From NCBI RefSeq assembly GCF_037265215.1, contig NZ_CP147737.1, forward strand, positions 2,388,001 through 2,452,000: 64,000 bases of DNA. Reading direction: 5' to 3'. This DNA comes from Xenorhabdus griffiniae. Lineage in GTDB: Bacteria > Pseudomonadota > Gammaproteobacteria > Enterobacterales > Enterobacteriaceae. The notes under the pieces are model-generated. The model was not told the DNA's origin. It was given only the letters and a program-made list of their open reading frames with translations, and made no database searches. Of the stretch, positions 38,950-50,077 are shown piece by piece. Within the stretch, counting starts at the first letter, position 1. Every line of letters starts with the position of its first letter. A program made the translations under genes and the position numbers.

Positions 38950-40827
38950 ATGCGCAAATTATGGCACTTCACGGCAGCATTATTTAAATGGAGTTGGAAA
39001 CTCCTGAATTTTGCTCGCCAGTTTATTTTCAATCTTATTTTTATTCTGTTGATTGCTGTTATCGTTGTTGGGGTTATCGTTTACCAGCAACAATCCAAAC
39101 TTGACGATAACTATCACGGAGCATTGTATGTCAACCTATCTGGTATCGTTCTTGATCAAGTAACTGATCGCAGTCCATTTGAACAATTCACCCGAGATCT
39201 GGTTGGGCCATCCAGTGGCAATAACAAAGAAACTTCCGTGTTTGACGTTGTTGACAGCATTCGCCGCGCAAAAAACGATCCCAAAATTACAGGCATGGTA
39301 TTAAAGCTAACTGATTTCATCGGCGCAGACCAGACCTCTATGAGGTATATTGGCAAGGCTATCAACGAATTTAAAGCGACGGGTAAGCCTGTTTTTGCGA
39401 TCGATGGTTCTTACAGCCAAGCACAATATCATTTAGCCAGCTATGCCGATAAAATATATTTATCTCCCCTCGGTACTGTTGATATCCACGGTTTTTCCAC
39501 CAACCATTTATACTACAAGTCATTGTTAGATACGTTAAAAATATCTACCCATATTTTCCGTGTGGGAACCTATAAATCAGCCGTTGAACCCATGCTACGT
39601 GACGATATGTCAAAAGAGGCGCGTGAAGCTGATAGCCTCTGGCTCAACGAATTGTGGAACAATTACTTAAATACTATTGCCGTTAACCGACACATCCCTG
39701 CCGATCAGGTCTTCCCTGGCGCAGCCAACTTTCTCGAGAAATTCCGCAAAGCTGGCGGAGACTTTTCACTGTATGCATACCAAAACAAACTGGTGGACTA
39801 TATTGAGCCACGCAGCGCCGTTGAAAAGGAAATGCGGGAGAAATTCGGTTGGAATAAAGAACAAAAACATTTCAATTACATCAGCATCTATGATTACATC
39901 AACCAAAAACCAGTACAAGATACAGACAATAAAGGCAATATTGCTGTCATTGTTGCTGAAGGTGCAATCTTAGAAGGCAAGCAATCACCGGGTATCGTTG
40001 GAAGTGACACTATTGTTGAACAACTGCATACCGCACACCATAACCCCAACATAAAAGCGATCGTATTACGAGTGAACAGCCCAGGTGGCAGTATCAGTGC
40101 GTCCGAAATTATTCGTAATGAATTGGCAGCCATCCGAAATGACAAGACCGGAAATGCGAAACCTATTGTAGTTTCCATGGGCGGGACTACTGCATCAGGG
40201 GGTTACTGGATATCTACTCCTGCTAACTACATCATTGCTGATCCGGTTACCTTAACAGGCTCGATTGGTATTTTTGGTGTCATTCAAACCTTTGAGAAAA
40301 GCCTCAATTATATTGGTGTGAATACCGACGGTATTTCAACAACACCATTCGCCGATATTTCTGCAACTAAAGGTATCAACCAGACATTTTCAGATACAAT
40401 GCAGCTCGCTATTGAAAATGGCTACCGTAAGTTTATTGGGCTGGTTGCAGTCGCCCGTAATAAGTCTGTGGATGAAATCGATAATATCGCTCAAGGGCGT
40501 GTTTGGAGTGGCATTGATGCCAAAAAGCATGGTTTAGTCGATCAGCTGGGTGATTTTGATGATGCCGTTAAAAAAGCCGCTGAGCTGGCAAAGGTCAAAG
40601 ATGTATCACTGGATTGGATGCAACCTGAACTTTCATTCTCGGAAAAATTCATGCTGGGACTGACTTCATCAGCGCAAGCACTATTACCCAATACTTTGCA
40701 GTCAATGTTACCGGCTCCATTTGCTGAAGTCGCCCAAGATGTGCAAAAACAAGCTGCATTTTATAAGAATATGAAAGATCCGCAGAATATCTACACATTC
40801 TGTCTGAATTGTGTCGATATTCGTTAA
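38950..40827 (+). CDS. sppA: Signal peptide peptidase SppA (protease IV)
   Basis: 625 residues. One N-terminal membrane helix (about residues 25-46, IFNLIFILLIAVIVVGVIVY), then two S49 peptidase repeats. The general-base Lys is in FRVGTYKSAVEPM and the nucleophile Ser in MGGTTASGGYWIS. It degrades cleaved signal peptides as a bowl-shaped tetramer facing the periplasm. Start at ATG 38950 has GGAGA about 9 bases upstream (38940-38944). Confidence 0.95.
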   Translation: MRKLWHFTAALFKWSWKLLNFARQFIFNLIFILLIAVIVVGVIVYQQQSKLDDNYHGALYVNLSGIVLDQVTDRSPFEQFTRDLVGPSSGNNKETSVFDVVDSIRRAKNDPKITGMVLKLTDFIGADQTSMRYIGKAINEFKATGKPVFAIDGSYSQAQYHLASYADKIYLSPLGTVDIHGFSTNHLYYKSLLDTLKISTHIFRVGTYKSAVEPMLRDDMSKEAREADSLWLNELWNNYLNTIAVNRHIPADQVFPGAANFLEKFRKAGGDFSLYAYQNKLVDYIEPRSAVEKEMREKFGWNKEQKHFNYISIYDYINQKPVQDTDNKGNIAVIVAEGAILEGKQSPGIVGSDTIVEQLHTAHHNPNIKAIVLRVNSPGGSISASEIIRNELAAIRNDKTGNAKPIVVSMGGTTASGGYWISTPANYIIADPVTLTGSIGIFGVIQTFEKSLNYIGVNTDGISTTPFADISATKGINQTFSDTMQLAIENGYRKFIGLVAVARNKSVDEIDNIAQGRVWSGIDAKKHGLVDQLGDFDDAVKKAAELAKVKDVSLDWMQPELSFSEKFMLGLTSSAQALLPNTLQSMLPAPFAEVAQDVQKQAAFYKNMKDPQNIYTFCLNCVDIR

Positions 40828-40856
40828 AATAATTGACTAAGTTTCCAACAGATTTA

Positions 40857-40880
40857 AAGCCTGATTTCACCATCAGGCTT
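40857..40880 (+). terminator. Intrinsic terminator of sppA
   Basis: AAGCCTGAT, loop TTCACC, ATCAGGCTT, followed by TTTTTT. Located 30 bp after the sppA stop and before ansA. Confidence 0.88.
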
Positions 40881-40936
40881 TTTTTATTCTTGATACTCCC
40901 TATAATCCAGCTAAATGTTTTTATTGAGGCGTTATC

Positions 40937-41956
40937 ATGCAGAAGAAATCGATCTATGTTGTTTACACTGGCGGTACTATTGGGATGCAACATTCCCCTA
41001 ATGGATATATTCCCGTTTCCGGTCATTTACAGCAACAACTCGCCAAGATGCCAGAATTTCACCGCCCTGAAATGCCGATATTCACGATCCGTGAACACCA
41101 ACCCCTGATTGATTCTTCTGATATGAGTCCTGACGACTGGAGCATTATCGCAAATGATATTTATCAGAATTATCATGATTATGATGGCTTTGTTATTCTG
41201 CACGGTACAGATACCATGGCTTTCACAGCGTCAGCACTCTCCTTCATGTGCGAAAACCTTAATAAACCCATTATTGTGACAGGGTCACAAATTCCTCTGG
41301 AAGCATTGCGTTCCGATGGACAAACCAATCTTCTTAATGCGCTGTATCTCGCAGCAAATTATCCTATTAACGAAGTCGGCCTGTTTTTTAACAATAAGTT
41401 ATTTCGTGGCAATAGAACAATTAAAGCCCATGCAGATGGTTTTAATGCTTTTTCATCCCCTAACTGCCCCCCACTGATGGAAGCCGGAATAAATATTCGC
41501 ACCTTCAAAACAAATCCTATACCGGTTAGTCACGGCGAATTTGTTGTGAATACCATCACACCACAACCGATTGGTGTCGTGACTATCTATCCGGGATTAT
41601 CCAGTCAGGTGGTAGACAATATTCTCATGCAACCAGTCAAGGCGTTAATTTTACGCTCGTACGGTGTTGGCAATGCTCCGCAACGTGCTGATTTGTTACA
41701 AACGTTAAAGGAAGCAACTGAGAGAGGCATTATTGTGGTTAATTTGACACAATGTATTTCAGGCCGAGTCAACATGGAAGGCTATGCGACTGGTCACTCT
41801 CTAGCGGCATCAGGTGTTATCAGCGGTTATGACATGACTTTCGAGGCAACTTTAACGAAATTGCACTATTTATTAAGCCAATCTTATACTTCTGAAGAGA
41901 TCCGCTATCTGATGCAACAAAATCTGCGGGGAGAATTGAGTTATGCTGATGAATAA
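40937..41956 (+). CDS. ansA: L-asparaginase I (cytoplasmic)
   Basis: 339 residues with no signal peptide, so the cytoplasmic type I enzyme. First catalytic Thr in YTGGTIG (residue ~13), second in HGTDTMAFTASALSF. It hydrolyses asparagine to aspartate and ammonia. pncA follows 21 bp downstream, the same pair as in E. coli. Confidence 0.95.
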   Translation: MQKKSIYVVYTGGTIGMQHSPNGYIPVSGHLQQQLAKMPEFHRPEMPIFTIREHQPLIDSSDMSPDDWSIIANDIYQNYHDYDGFVILHGTDTMAFTASALSFMCENLNKPIIVTGSQIPLEALRSDGQTNLLNALYLAANYPINEVGLFFNNKLFRGNRTIKAHADGFNAFSSPNCPPLMEAGINIRTFKTNPIPVSHGEFVVNTITPQPIGVVTIYPGLSSQVVDNILMQPVKALILRSYGVGNAPQRADLLQTLKEATERGIIVVNLTQCISGRVNMEGYATGHSLAASGVISGYDMTFEATLTKLHYLLSQSYTSEEIRYLMQQNLRGELSYADE

Positions 41957-41977
41957 TAAACAGATGAGTCGAGAAAT

Positions 41978-42616
41978 ATGATGAAAACCGCATTATTACT
42001 TATCGATCTACAAAACGACTTTTGTACGGGGGGCGCCCTGGCTGTTAAAGATAGTGATGCAGTGATTGAAGTCGCAAATAATGTTATTGCACGATGTCAG
42101 GCAAACAATATCACTGTTATCGCCACTCAGGATTGGCATCCGGCTAACCATATGAGCTTTGCCGAAAACTCAGGACAAAAAGTAGGTGAATTAGGCGAAC
42201 TCAATGGCATTCCTCAAGTATGGTGGCCGAATCACTGTATACAAGGAGAGTTTGGTGCAGAATTTCATCCTTTGTTAAATCAATCTGCTATTCAGGCAAT
42301 TTTTCGCAAAGGTGAAAATCCCCAAATAGATAGCTACAGTGCATTCTTTGATAATGACCATAAAAGCAAAACCCATCTGGATGATTGGCTAACAGAGCAG
42401 AAGATACAACGTCTGATTGTCATGGGTATCGCCACTGATTACTGCGTAAAATTTACTGTACTTGATGCCCTGACACTAGGTTATGAAACTTATGTCATTA
42501 TTGATGGCTGCCGTGGTGTTAATATCCAGAAAGATGATAGCCAACAAGCATTTGAGGAAATGGCCAGAAAAGGGGCTACATTAATTCCACAAAGTGAAAT
42601 TATATCCATTTTATAA
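41978..42616 (+). CDS. pncA: Nicotinamidase PncA
   Basis: 212 residues, cysteine-hydrolase fold. Catalytic triad residues are visible: Asp in LIDLQNDF, Lys in FRKGENP, and Cys in MGIATDYCVKFTVLDA; metal-binding DWHPANHMSF is also present. It converts nicotinamide to nicotinate for NAD salvage. It starts with two consecutive ATGs; either may be used. Confidence 0.95.
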   Translation: MMKTALLLIDLQNDFCTGGALAVKDSDAVIEVANNVIARCQANNITVIATQDWHPANHMSFAENSGQKVGELGELNGIPQVWWPNHCIQGEFGAEFHPLLNQSAIQAIFRKGENPQIDSYSAFFDNDHKSKTHLDDWLTEQKIQRLIVMGIATDYCVKFTVLDALTLGYETYVIIDGCRGVNIQKDDSQQAFEEMARKGATLIPQSEIISIL

Positions 42617-42643
42617 CCTCCTTGAATCATTCATAAAATTAAA

Positions 42644-42682
42644 AAGAGCCTCGTCCTTCAACAGAAATAGGGCGAGGTTCTT
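42644..42682. terminator. Bidirectional terminator between pncA and yeaC
   Basis: AAGAGCCTCGTCC pairs with GGGCGAGGTTCTT (one bulge, one G-T) around a 13-base loop, with A and T tracts on each side. It lies between convergent genes. Confidence 0.75.
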
Positions 42683-42695
42683 AATTCATGCCATT

Positions 42696-42977
42696 TCAAT
42701 CTTCCGACTGAGGTTTTAATTTTGCAACCATGTCGGACTGAAATATAGCCTTTAACTCCTGCTTACTTTTTATGGTAATTTGGCCGTCTGTGCCAATCGT
42801 CATATGTTCAGGATCATGGTTATATTTTGCTTGCCAGAGCATCACCGCCTGTAAACTGTATTCTTTCTGTTCTGGCGTAAGTGGTACACCATCCTGCCAT
42901 TTTCCCAGTTCGACAGCCTGAACTAATCGCTGATAAATTTCAGGAGTCATGGCGGAGAGTAAATCATCCAACTTCAT
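42696..42977 (-). CDS. yeaC: YeaC family protein (DUF1315)
   Basis: 93 residues from the ATG at 42977 (MKLDDLLSAMTPEIYQRLVQ). VELGKWQDGVPLTPEQKE and MLWQAKYNHDPEHMTI match the small uncharacterised YeaC family found next to msrB. A longer frame starting at 43046 has no homologous residues; AAGGAAAT precedes the chosen start. Function unknown. Confidence 0.9.
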   Translation of the reverse strand: MKLDDLLSAMTPEIYQRLVQAVELGKWQDGVPLTPEQKEYSLQAVMLWQAKYNHDPEHMTIGTDGQITIKSKQELKAIFQSDMVAKLKPQSED

Positions 42978-43170
42978 CGAAATTTCCTTAATGGCTATAT
43001 GCTCTATTTCACTACATATTTTACTTGTACGATTGTAAGCCGTCATGGTTATTATTAATATAATTGACCTTAAGAACCGTTAAGACGACTTTGTCAAAAA
43101 ATAAGCTGAATCGTTTCTTTTTAGCTCATAAAGCCAACATTTCATTTAAATTCAGAGTATTCAAATAACA

Positions 43171-43584
43171 TTAACCTGCCGTTTCTTCACCTGTTTCTTT
43201 CTCAACAAAACGCAGCGCTGCTGAATTAATACAAAAACGTTCCCCTGTCGGTTTCGGGCCATCAGGAAAGACATGCCCCAAATGTGCCTGACATTGGCTA
43301 CAACGCACCTCTATCCGATGCATATTATGAGAATAATCATCAATATATGTGATAGAGCCATCACTAATCGGTTGGTAAAAGCTTGGCCATCCACATCCCG
43401 AATCAAACTTCGTATCAGAAACAAATAATGGCTGGCGGCAACACAAGCAATAATAAATGCCATTTTTTTTGTTGTGCAGTAGTTTCCCTGAAAATGGCGG
43501 CTCAGTACCTGCTTCTTGCGTAACATAGCGCTGCATTGTACTAAGTTGTTCTATAGAAAGGGAAATATTTTGACTTTTAGTCAT
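43171..43584 (-). CDS. msrB: Peptide methionine-(R)-S-oxide reductase MsrB
   Basis: 137 residues. It has two zinc-binding CxxC pairs (CLCC and CSQC), [10 protein letters not shown] and the catalytic Cys in [11 protein letters not shown]. It repairs methionine-R-sulfoxide in the cytosol. I choose ATG 43584, with AAGGTGG just upstream, over the GTG at 43593. It is divergent from gapA, as in E. coli. Confidence 0.95.
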   Translation of the reverse strand: MTKSQNISLSIEQLSTMQRYVTQEAGTEPPFSGKLLHNKKNGIYYCLCCRQPLFVSDTKFDSGCGWPSFYQPISDGSITYIDDYSHNMHRIEVRCSQCQAHLGHVFPDGPKPTGERFCINSAALRFVEKETGEETAG

Positions 43585-43821
43585 AATGACCACCTTTTAA
43601 GGTCAATATTTTCAATAAAATATCATCGGAAACAATCCAAAATTAACACCAAAATGTCAAAACGCATTCTAACCCATCCAACATAGCAATTTACTTTACT
43701 AATTGTGATAAGTCTCACATAACTAACCAATGGTAACTTTAAATATCTCCTTATACCCCGATAATGGTGTGCGTAGAGCTTGTTCCAGCTGTATAACAAT
43801 CGTCTAGATAGTGATTCTTAA

Positions 43822-44922
<1,101 letters not shown>

Positions 44923-44942
44923 TTGAGCTTTTATCCAATTTC

Positions 44943-44970
44943 AAAAGCCATCTGTTTACAGATGGCTTTT
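44943..44970 (+). terminator. Intrinsic terminator of gapA
   Basis: AAAAGCCATCTG, loop TTTA, CAGATGGCTTTT: a 12-bp perfect stem, followed by ATGTTTATAT. Located 20 bp after the gapA stop. Confidence 0.88.
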
Positions 44971-45050
44971 ATGTTTATATAACTAAAATATTGAGATATT
45001 CTTATTCCTTAGTTCAACGGCCAACTTAAGTTTACATAAGGTCATGACAG

Positions 45051-45947
45051 ATGCTTGATAAAATTTTCTCATTACCGATTGTAGAGCAGCTCTCCCCTTA
45101 TATTAGCCAGCGAAACATGGACGGTTTTCCGTTAATTGTTGTTTCCCATCCTAAAGCTCGCGGCGTGATCAGTCTTCAAGGTGCACACCTGATTACCTGG
45201 CAACCCAACAACGAAAAACCCGTATTATGGGTAAGTGATAACACTCTTTTCAGCGCAGGCACGGCTATTCGTGGTGGTATTCCCATCTGTTGGCCTTGGT
45301 TTGGTTCGTTTACAGCGCCCAGCCATGGATTTGCACGGATACTTCCCTGGGAACTCAAAGCCCATGATGAGAATGAAAATGGCGTTATTTTGACGTTCAC
45401 ATTACAGGATAATGCATATACCCGTAAGTTATGTCCACATGAATTCACGCTAATTGCCCGCTTTAAATTGGGGGAAACGTGTGAAATAGAATTAGAATCC
45501 CACGGTGAATATCAAGCCATGTGCGCTCTTCACTCTTACTTCAATGTAAGTGACATCAATCAAATTCGGGTTAGTGGGCTTGGTTCACATTTTATTGATA
45601 CCCTCACCGATAGCGAGCAATATATCGATGAAGATTTAGCCTTCCACGGGAGAACAGACCGCATTTATACAGAATCAGACGATTTTAACCTGCTTAGAGA
45701 TCCGCTATGGAAACGAACAATTGAAATACATCACTATCACCATAGCGAAGTAGTATGCTGGAATCCTGGTGCTGCACTTTCCAGTAGTATGAAAGATATG
45801 AGCAAAGAAGGTTATAAAAATATGGCCTGTATCGAAACTGCACGTATCAATAACCCATTACAGCCCAAGAATGGCAATCCTGACAGACTTTCTGTCATTA
45901 TCCGCTGCCGTAAGTTCTCAGATAATAATCAGCCAAGTGGAATATAG
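45051..45947 (+). CDS. yeaD: Glucose-6-phosphate 1-epimerase YeaD
   Basis: 298 residues, aldose-1-epimerase-like beta sandwich. GGIPICWPWFG and SHGFARILPW contain the substrate-binding Arg and His, and the catalytic Glu lies in MACIETARI near the end. It interconverts glucose-6-phosphate anomers. It follows gapA, as in E. coli. Confidence 0.92.
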   Translation: MLDKIFSLPIVEQLSPYISQRNMDGFPLIVVSHPKARGVISLQGAHLITWQPNNEKPVLWVSDNTLFSAGTAIRGGIPICWPWFGSFTAPSHGFARILPWELKAHDENENGVILTFTLQDNAYTRKLCPHEFTLIARFKLGETCEIELESHGEYQAMCALHSYFNVSDINQIRVSGLGSHFIDTLTDSEQYIDEDLAFHGRTDRIYTESDDFNLLRDPLWKRTIEIHHYHHSEVVCWNPGAALSSSMKDMSKEGYKNMACIETARINNPLQPKNGNPDRLSVIIRCRKFSDNNQPSGI

Positions 45948-45949
45948 AA

Positions 45950-45985
45950 CAGGCATTTATTCCAAAACCAAGGATAAAATGCCTG
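45950..45985. terminator. Hairpin between convergent yeaD and alr
   Basis: CAGGCATTT pairs with AAATGCCTG, with further partial pairing inside the loop (TCC/GGA). Located between two convergent stop codons. Confidence 0.6.
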
Positions 45986-46006
45986 AATGCTTTAAGATAG
46001 AAAGGA

Positions 46007-47074
46007 TTAAACCACAGTGACAGGAACGCGTTTCGCTAAAGCGCACAACAGCTCGTAACCAATGGTTCCTGCCGAGTTTGCCACTTCATCTACGGGTAGA
46101 TTTTCTCCCCATAACTCGACAATACTACCTATGTTTGCCTGAGGACACGGAGTCAAATCAACCGTCATCATATCCATTGATATAGCACCCAATAACCGGG
46201 TACGAACACCATCAACCATAACAGGCGTTCCCGTTGGGGCATGTCGCGGATATCCATCCGCATAACCACAGGCAACTGTACCGACACGCATGGGTTTTGG
46301 GGTTATATAGTGGCTGCCATAGCCAATTTTTTCCCCCTTGGGAAGTTCATGTACTGCAATGATTTCACTTTGTAGCGTCATGGCTGATTTCAACCCAATA
46401 TCGGCAATATCACACCACTTGCCACTGGGAGATGCACCATAAAGAATAATACCTGGCCGTACCCAATCTTTATGTGTTTTCGGATGCCATAACACAGCAC
46501 CAGAATTCGCCAGGCAGTGAGGCAGTGAATTCATTTGCAAACATTCAATAACCGCGAATTGTTCATCAATACCCATTTCGTTATCCGAATTGGCAAAATG
46601 AGTCATTAAAGTCACTGATTTAATATTTTTAACTTTCCTCGCCATTGAAACTATCTGTGGATACTCTTTTGGGGTGAATCCCAATCGATTCATACCACTA
46701 TTGAGTTTCAAATAGATATCAATGGGAGCATCTAAATAAGTTTTTCCTATCTCATCCAGCTGCCAACGACTATGCACTACCGTTGTCAAACGGTATCGAT
46801 TGATAATCTGCAAATCCGCGGGTTTGAAAAAACCCTCCAATAGCAAAATTGGCCCTTGCCATCCCTGCTCCCTTAAATAAATAGCTTCATTCATGTCAAG
46901 CAGTGCAAATCCATCTGTCTGCATGAGTGATTGCCATATTCTGTCCAATCCATGCCCATACGCATCCGCTTTTACTACCGACCAAATTTTACTGTTACCC
47001 ACCATTTGACGAATAACCGACAGATTATGGCGAAATGCATCGAGATGGATCGTTGCCAAAATAGGACGTGGCAT
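46007..47074 (-). CDS. dadX: Alanine racemase (catabolic, DadX type by context)
   Basis: 355 residues. PLP lysine K35 in VVKADAYGHG and the second catalytic Tyr in IGYGSHYI. It sits directly downstream of dadA on the same strand (27-bp gap), the arrangement of the catabolic dadAX operon, hence DadX rather than the biosynthetic Alr. It supplies D-alanine to DadA. Confidence 0.92.
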   Translation of the reverse strand: MPRPILATIHLDAFRHNLSVIRQMVGNSKIWSVVKADAYGHGLDRIWQSLMQTDGFALLDMNEAIYLREQGWQGPILLLEGFFKPADLQIINRYRLTTVVHSRWQLDEIGKTYLDAPIDIYLKLNSGMNRLGFTPKEYPQIVSMARKVKNIKSVTLMTHFANSDNEMGIDEQFAVIECLQMNSLPHCLANSGAVLWHPKTHKDWVRPGIILYGASPSGKWCDIADIGLKSAMTLQSEIIAVHELPKGEKIGYGSHYITPKPMRVGTVACGYADGYPRHAPTGTPVMVDGVRTRLLGAISMDMMTVDLTPCPQANIGSIVELWGENLPVDEVANSAGTIGYELLCALAKRVPVTVV

Positions 47075-47101
47075 GACGACCTCTTCTTATAGTTTATTAA
47101 T

Positions 47102-48403
47102 TTATGCTGTGTGTAAATGAGGCTTCATTGAAAACACTTTTATATTAAAGCCATCAATGTATCTGAATACAGAGAGATCATCTGCCGCAATATCGGGCTT
47201 TTTGCCTGAAATTAAATCAGCCAGTAACTTCCCTGAACCACAGGCCATCGTCCAACCTAGTGTTCCATGTCCCGTATTTAAATAAAGATTTGCATATTTG
47301 GTTGGCCCAACAATGGGGGTACCGTCCGGAGTCATAGGACGCAAACCCGTCCAGAATGAAGCCTCCGTCATATTGCCCCCATTGTGGTATAGATCCTGTA
47401 CAACCATTTTCAACGTTTCACAACGATTCTGGAGGACATTCAAATTAAATCCGACCACTTCTGCCATACCACCAACGCGAATACGATTATCAAAACGCGT
47501 AATGGCGATCTTGTAAGTTTCATCCAGCACAGTTGAGACAGGTGCTTTTGATTCGTCCATGATCGGCATCGTCAATGAATAACCTTTCAGCGGATAAACC
47601 GGAATTTTAATCCATTCTTTTAATAGTTCAGTGGAATAAGATCCCATCGCTACCACATAGTGATCCGCCGTCATGATACCATCATCACATTGAACACCCG
47701 TGACTTTATTTCCATCCACCAAAATCCGTTTAACTTGCTTATTGAATACAAACTGCACACCAATATCTTCAGCCATTTTGGCCAGAGCTTTGGTAAAAAG
47801 CTGACAATCACCCGTTTCATCATTTGGTAATTGCAACCCGCCAGTCAGTTTATGAGAAGCATTAGCAAGCGCTGGCTCCACTGTAGCTAATTGCTCAGCA
47901 GTCAATAATCGATAAGGAACGCCCTCTTGCTGTAACACTTTGATATCATTGGCAGCATTATCAAATTGTTTAGTGGTTCTGAACAATTGCAGGGTTCCCC
48001 CCTGACGTCCTTCATATTGGATCCCCGTGTCGGCCCTTAGCTGTTTAATACAATCCCGACTATATTCTGCCAAACGTACCATTCTGCTTTTATTCATCGC
48101 GTAATGGCTTGCATCACAATTACGCAGCATTTGCCACATCCAGCGTAACTGAAACAGGGAACCATCGGGGCGAATAGCTAAAGGTGCGTGACGTTGAAAC
48201 ATCCACTTTATTGCTTTTAGTGGGATACCTGGAGCTCCCCAAGGGGTTGCATACCCTGGTGAGATTTGGCCGGCATTAGCGGCACTAGTTTCTTCCGCAG
48301 CACTATTCTGGCGATCAATTACGGTAACTTCATGGCCTGCTTGTGCAAGATACCATGCGCTGGTTACGCCAATAACACCGCTGCCTAAAATAAGGACCTT
48401 CAT
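47102..48403 (-). CDS. dadA: D-amino acid dehydrogenase small subunit DadA
   Basis: 433 residues (E. coli 432). FAD-binding [17 protein letters not shown] (residues 3-19), ERQ-like VIDRQNS after it, and [15 protein letters not shown] near the end. It oxidises D-alanine to pyruvate at the inner membrane. Start at ATG 48403 follows GGGGGT; an upstream extension to 48487 is not conserved. Lrp and CRP control would be expected by analogy. Confidence 0.94.
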   Translation of the reverse strand: MKVLILGSGVIGVTSAWYLAQAGHEVTVIDRQNSAAEETSAANAGQISPGYATPWGAPGIPLKAIKWMFQRHAPLAIRPDGSLFQLRWMWQMLRNCDASHYAMNKSRMVRLAEYSRDCIKQLRADTGIQYEGRQGGTLQLFRTTKQFDNAANDIKVLQQEGVPYRLLTAEQLATVEPALANASHKLTGGLQLPNDETGDCQLFTKALAKMAEDIGVQFVFNKQVKRILVDGNKVTGVQCDDGIMTADHYVVAMGSYSTELLKEWIKIPVYPLKGYSLTMPIMDESKAPVSTVLDETYKIAITRFDNRIRVGGMAEVVGFNLNVLQNRCETLKMVVQDLYHNGGNMTEASFWTGLRPMTPDGTPIVGPTKYANLYLNTGHGTLGWTMACGSGKLLADLISGKKPDIAADDLSVFRYIDGFNIKVFSMKPHLHTA

Positions 48404-48845
48404 TTTACCCCCTACTGGCACGTGATATTTGCAAGCATAATATGCTAAACATAAAAAGCCAATACAGAATAATAGACTATGACACAATTAATTAACTTTT
48501 AGGATTTAAGTCACATTTACATGACAAAATATAAAAAACATATTCCTTCAATAACCGTATATTTTTCATATAAAATCATTTAAATCAAATAATTAAAGAA
48601 GATAAAAATACTGCTTACCCCATTAATTTCTACTTATTAAGGTGATTTTTATGGCAAAAAACAAACATTTCATTCACAAGAATCTGTTTTATAAAATTCC
48701 AATAAAATTAAAATTTTTAGAATTTTACATAATATCGCGGTTAATTAAGTAGAATAATAATTTAAAAAATTGCATTACACAGTTAGGAGTGTTTTTAAAT
48801 GGCACACATGTGTTAAGTGATGATTAGAGAGATACCCCAGAAACA

Positions 48846-48950
48846 TATACCAATCCAACTTTAAGTTGCAGCTTGCAAATCAATGTGATTGTTTATATCT
48901 CCCCGCTACGCGGGGAGATATAAGACGCATCTTGAAAGGCGATTGGTATA
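48846..48950. repeat. 105-bp ERIC-like repeat upstream of dadA, most symmetrical copy
   Basis: Begins TATACCAATC and ends GATTGGTATA, a perfect 10-bp terminal inverted repeat, with a perfect central hairpin ATATCTCCCCGC TAC GCGGGGAGATAT. The remaining 48404-49078 interval is AT-rich and holds no visible gene. Confidence 0.85.
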
Positions 48951-49078
48951 GATAATTACGCATCATATAATTGCATATTATATGACCATGATATTACTAC
49001 ATAACTGGGGTAAATAAATGTAACCAACAGCGAGGCAAACAAAAAACGAAGAGTTTAACCAACTAAGACGTGTTCCTG

Positions 49079-49801
49079 TTAATGCGTTGATCTTTCCGTC
49101 AATTCATTGATCATAATACCCTGCATACTATGCCAGATAATGCCACTTTCTTTACCATAATTACGCACACAACCCATAATCTTATCATAGGCTTTTTCCC
49201 GACATAATGAGCTTAACTGCTGGTAGAAATTCAACGCCAAATTACGTGCTTCAGGACTGGAGAAATAATAACGACCAACACGGGTATACAACCCTTTCAG
49301 CCCATTAATAATCAAACCATAAATTGGGTTTCCTGACGCAAAAGCCAGACCACGGAAAATATCATAGTCCACAGAGCTGAAAGCTTCAGCGGTATCTTCC
49401 ACGTTTTCTTTTTCTGCCAAAATTTCCAATGATTTTTCAGGATTGTTCCTAAATGCAGTGCGGATAAAGATGGCAGCGATATTGGTTCGCACTGCCAATA
49501 AGTTATCAATCAACTGGGGAACACGATCATGATCAAGACGCGCCAAAGTTTCCAGAATATTAAGACCGGATGTTTCCCAAAAATTATTAACCTTGGTTGG
49601 TTTGCCATGCTGAATAGTCAACCAACCATCACGGGCCAGGCGCTGCAACACTTCACGCAAGGTCGTGCGGGTGACACCGATCAATTCAGATAATTCACGT
49701 TCTGCTGGCAGTATGGAGCCGGGTGGAAAACGATTATTCCAAATACTTTCAATGATATACTCTTCCGCGAAACTCGCAGGACTTTGAGCCTTAATTACCA
49801 T
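49079..49801 (-). CDS. fadR: Fatty acid metabolism regulator FadR
   Basis: 240 residues (E. coli 239). N-terminal GntR-type winged helix ([40 protein letters not shown]) and the C-terminal acyl-CoA-binding FadR domain ([19 protein letters not shown]). It represses beta-oxidation and activates fabA/fabB. Start at 49801 ([15 protein letters not shown]) is by homology; upstream codons to 49933 are unrelated. Divergent from nhaB, as in E. coli. Confidence 0.95.
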   Translation of the reverse strand: MVIKAQSPASFAEEYIIESIWNNRFPPGSILPAERELSELIGVTRTTLREVLQRLARDGWLTIQHGKPTKVNNFWETSGLNILETLARLDHDRVPQLIDNLLAVRTNIAAIFIRTAFRNNPEKSLEILAEKENVEDTAEAFSSVDYDIFRGLAFASGNPIYGLIINGLKGLYTRVGRYYFSSPEARNLALNFYQQLSSLCREKAYDKIMGCVRNYGKESGIIWHSMQGIMINELTERSTH

Positions 49802-50077
49802 AATTTTAATTATTCCAAAGCAGTTTTCTTGGCTAATAATAGCGGTTGATGATACCAGAATGTGCTTGCTCGACATAGTTACCTGGTAAATAAACCGTGA
49901 AAGAGTGAAAGGGCTCATAAAAAATGCGATCATTGGTAGATTAATTATGCGCTAATGCTCTTAAATTGCTATCGCATTGAGCGTACTATACCGCTCCGAT
50001 ATGTTTCTATAGTGGTCGTTTGATTTATCGCTACTGAAATTTTTTCTACATATCCACAAAGAGGAATATTAATAATA

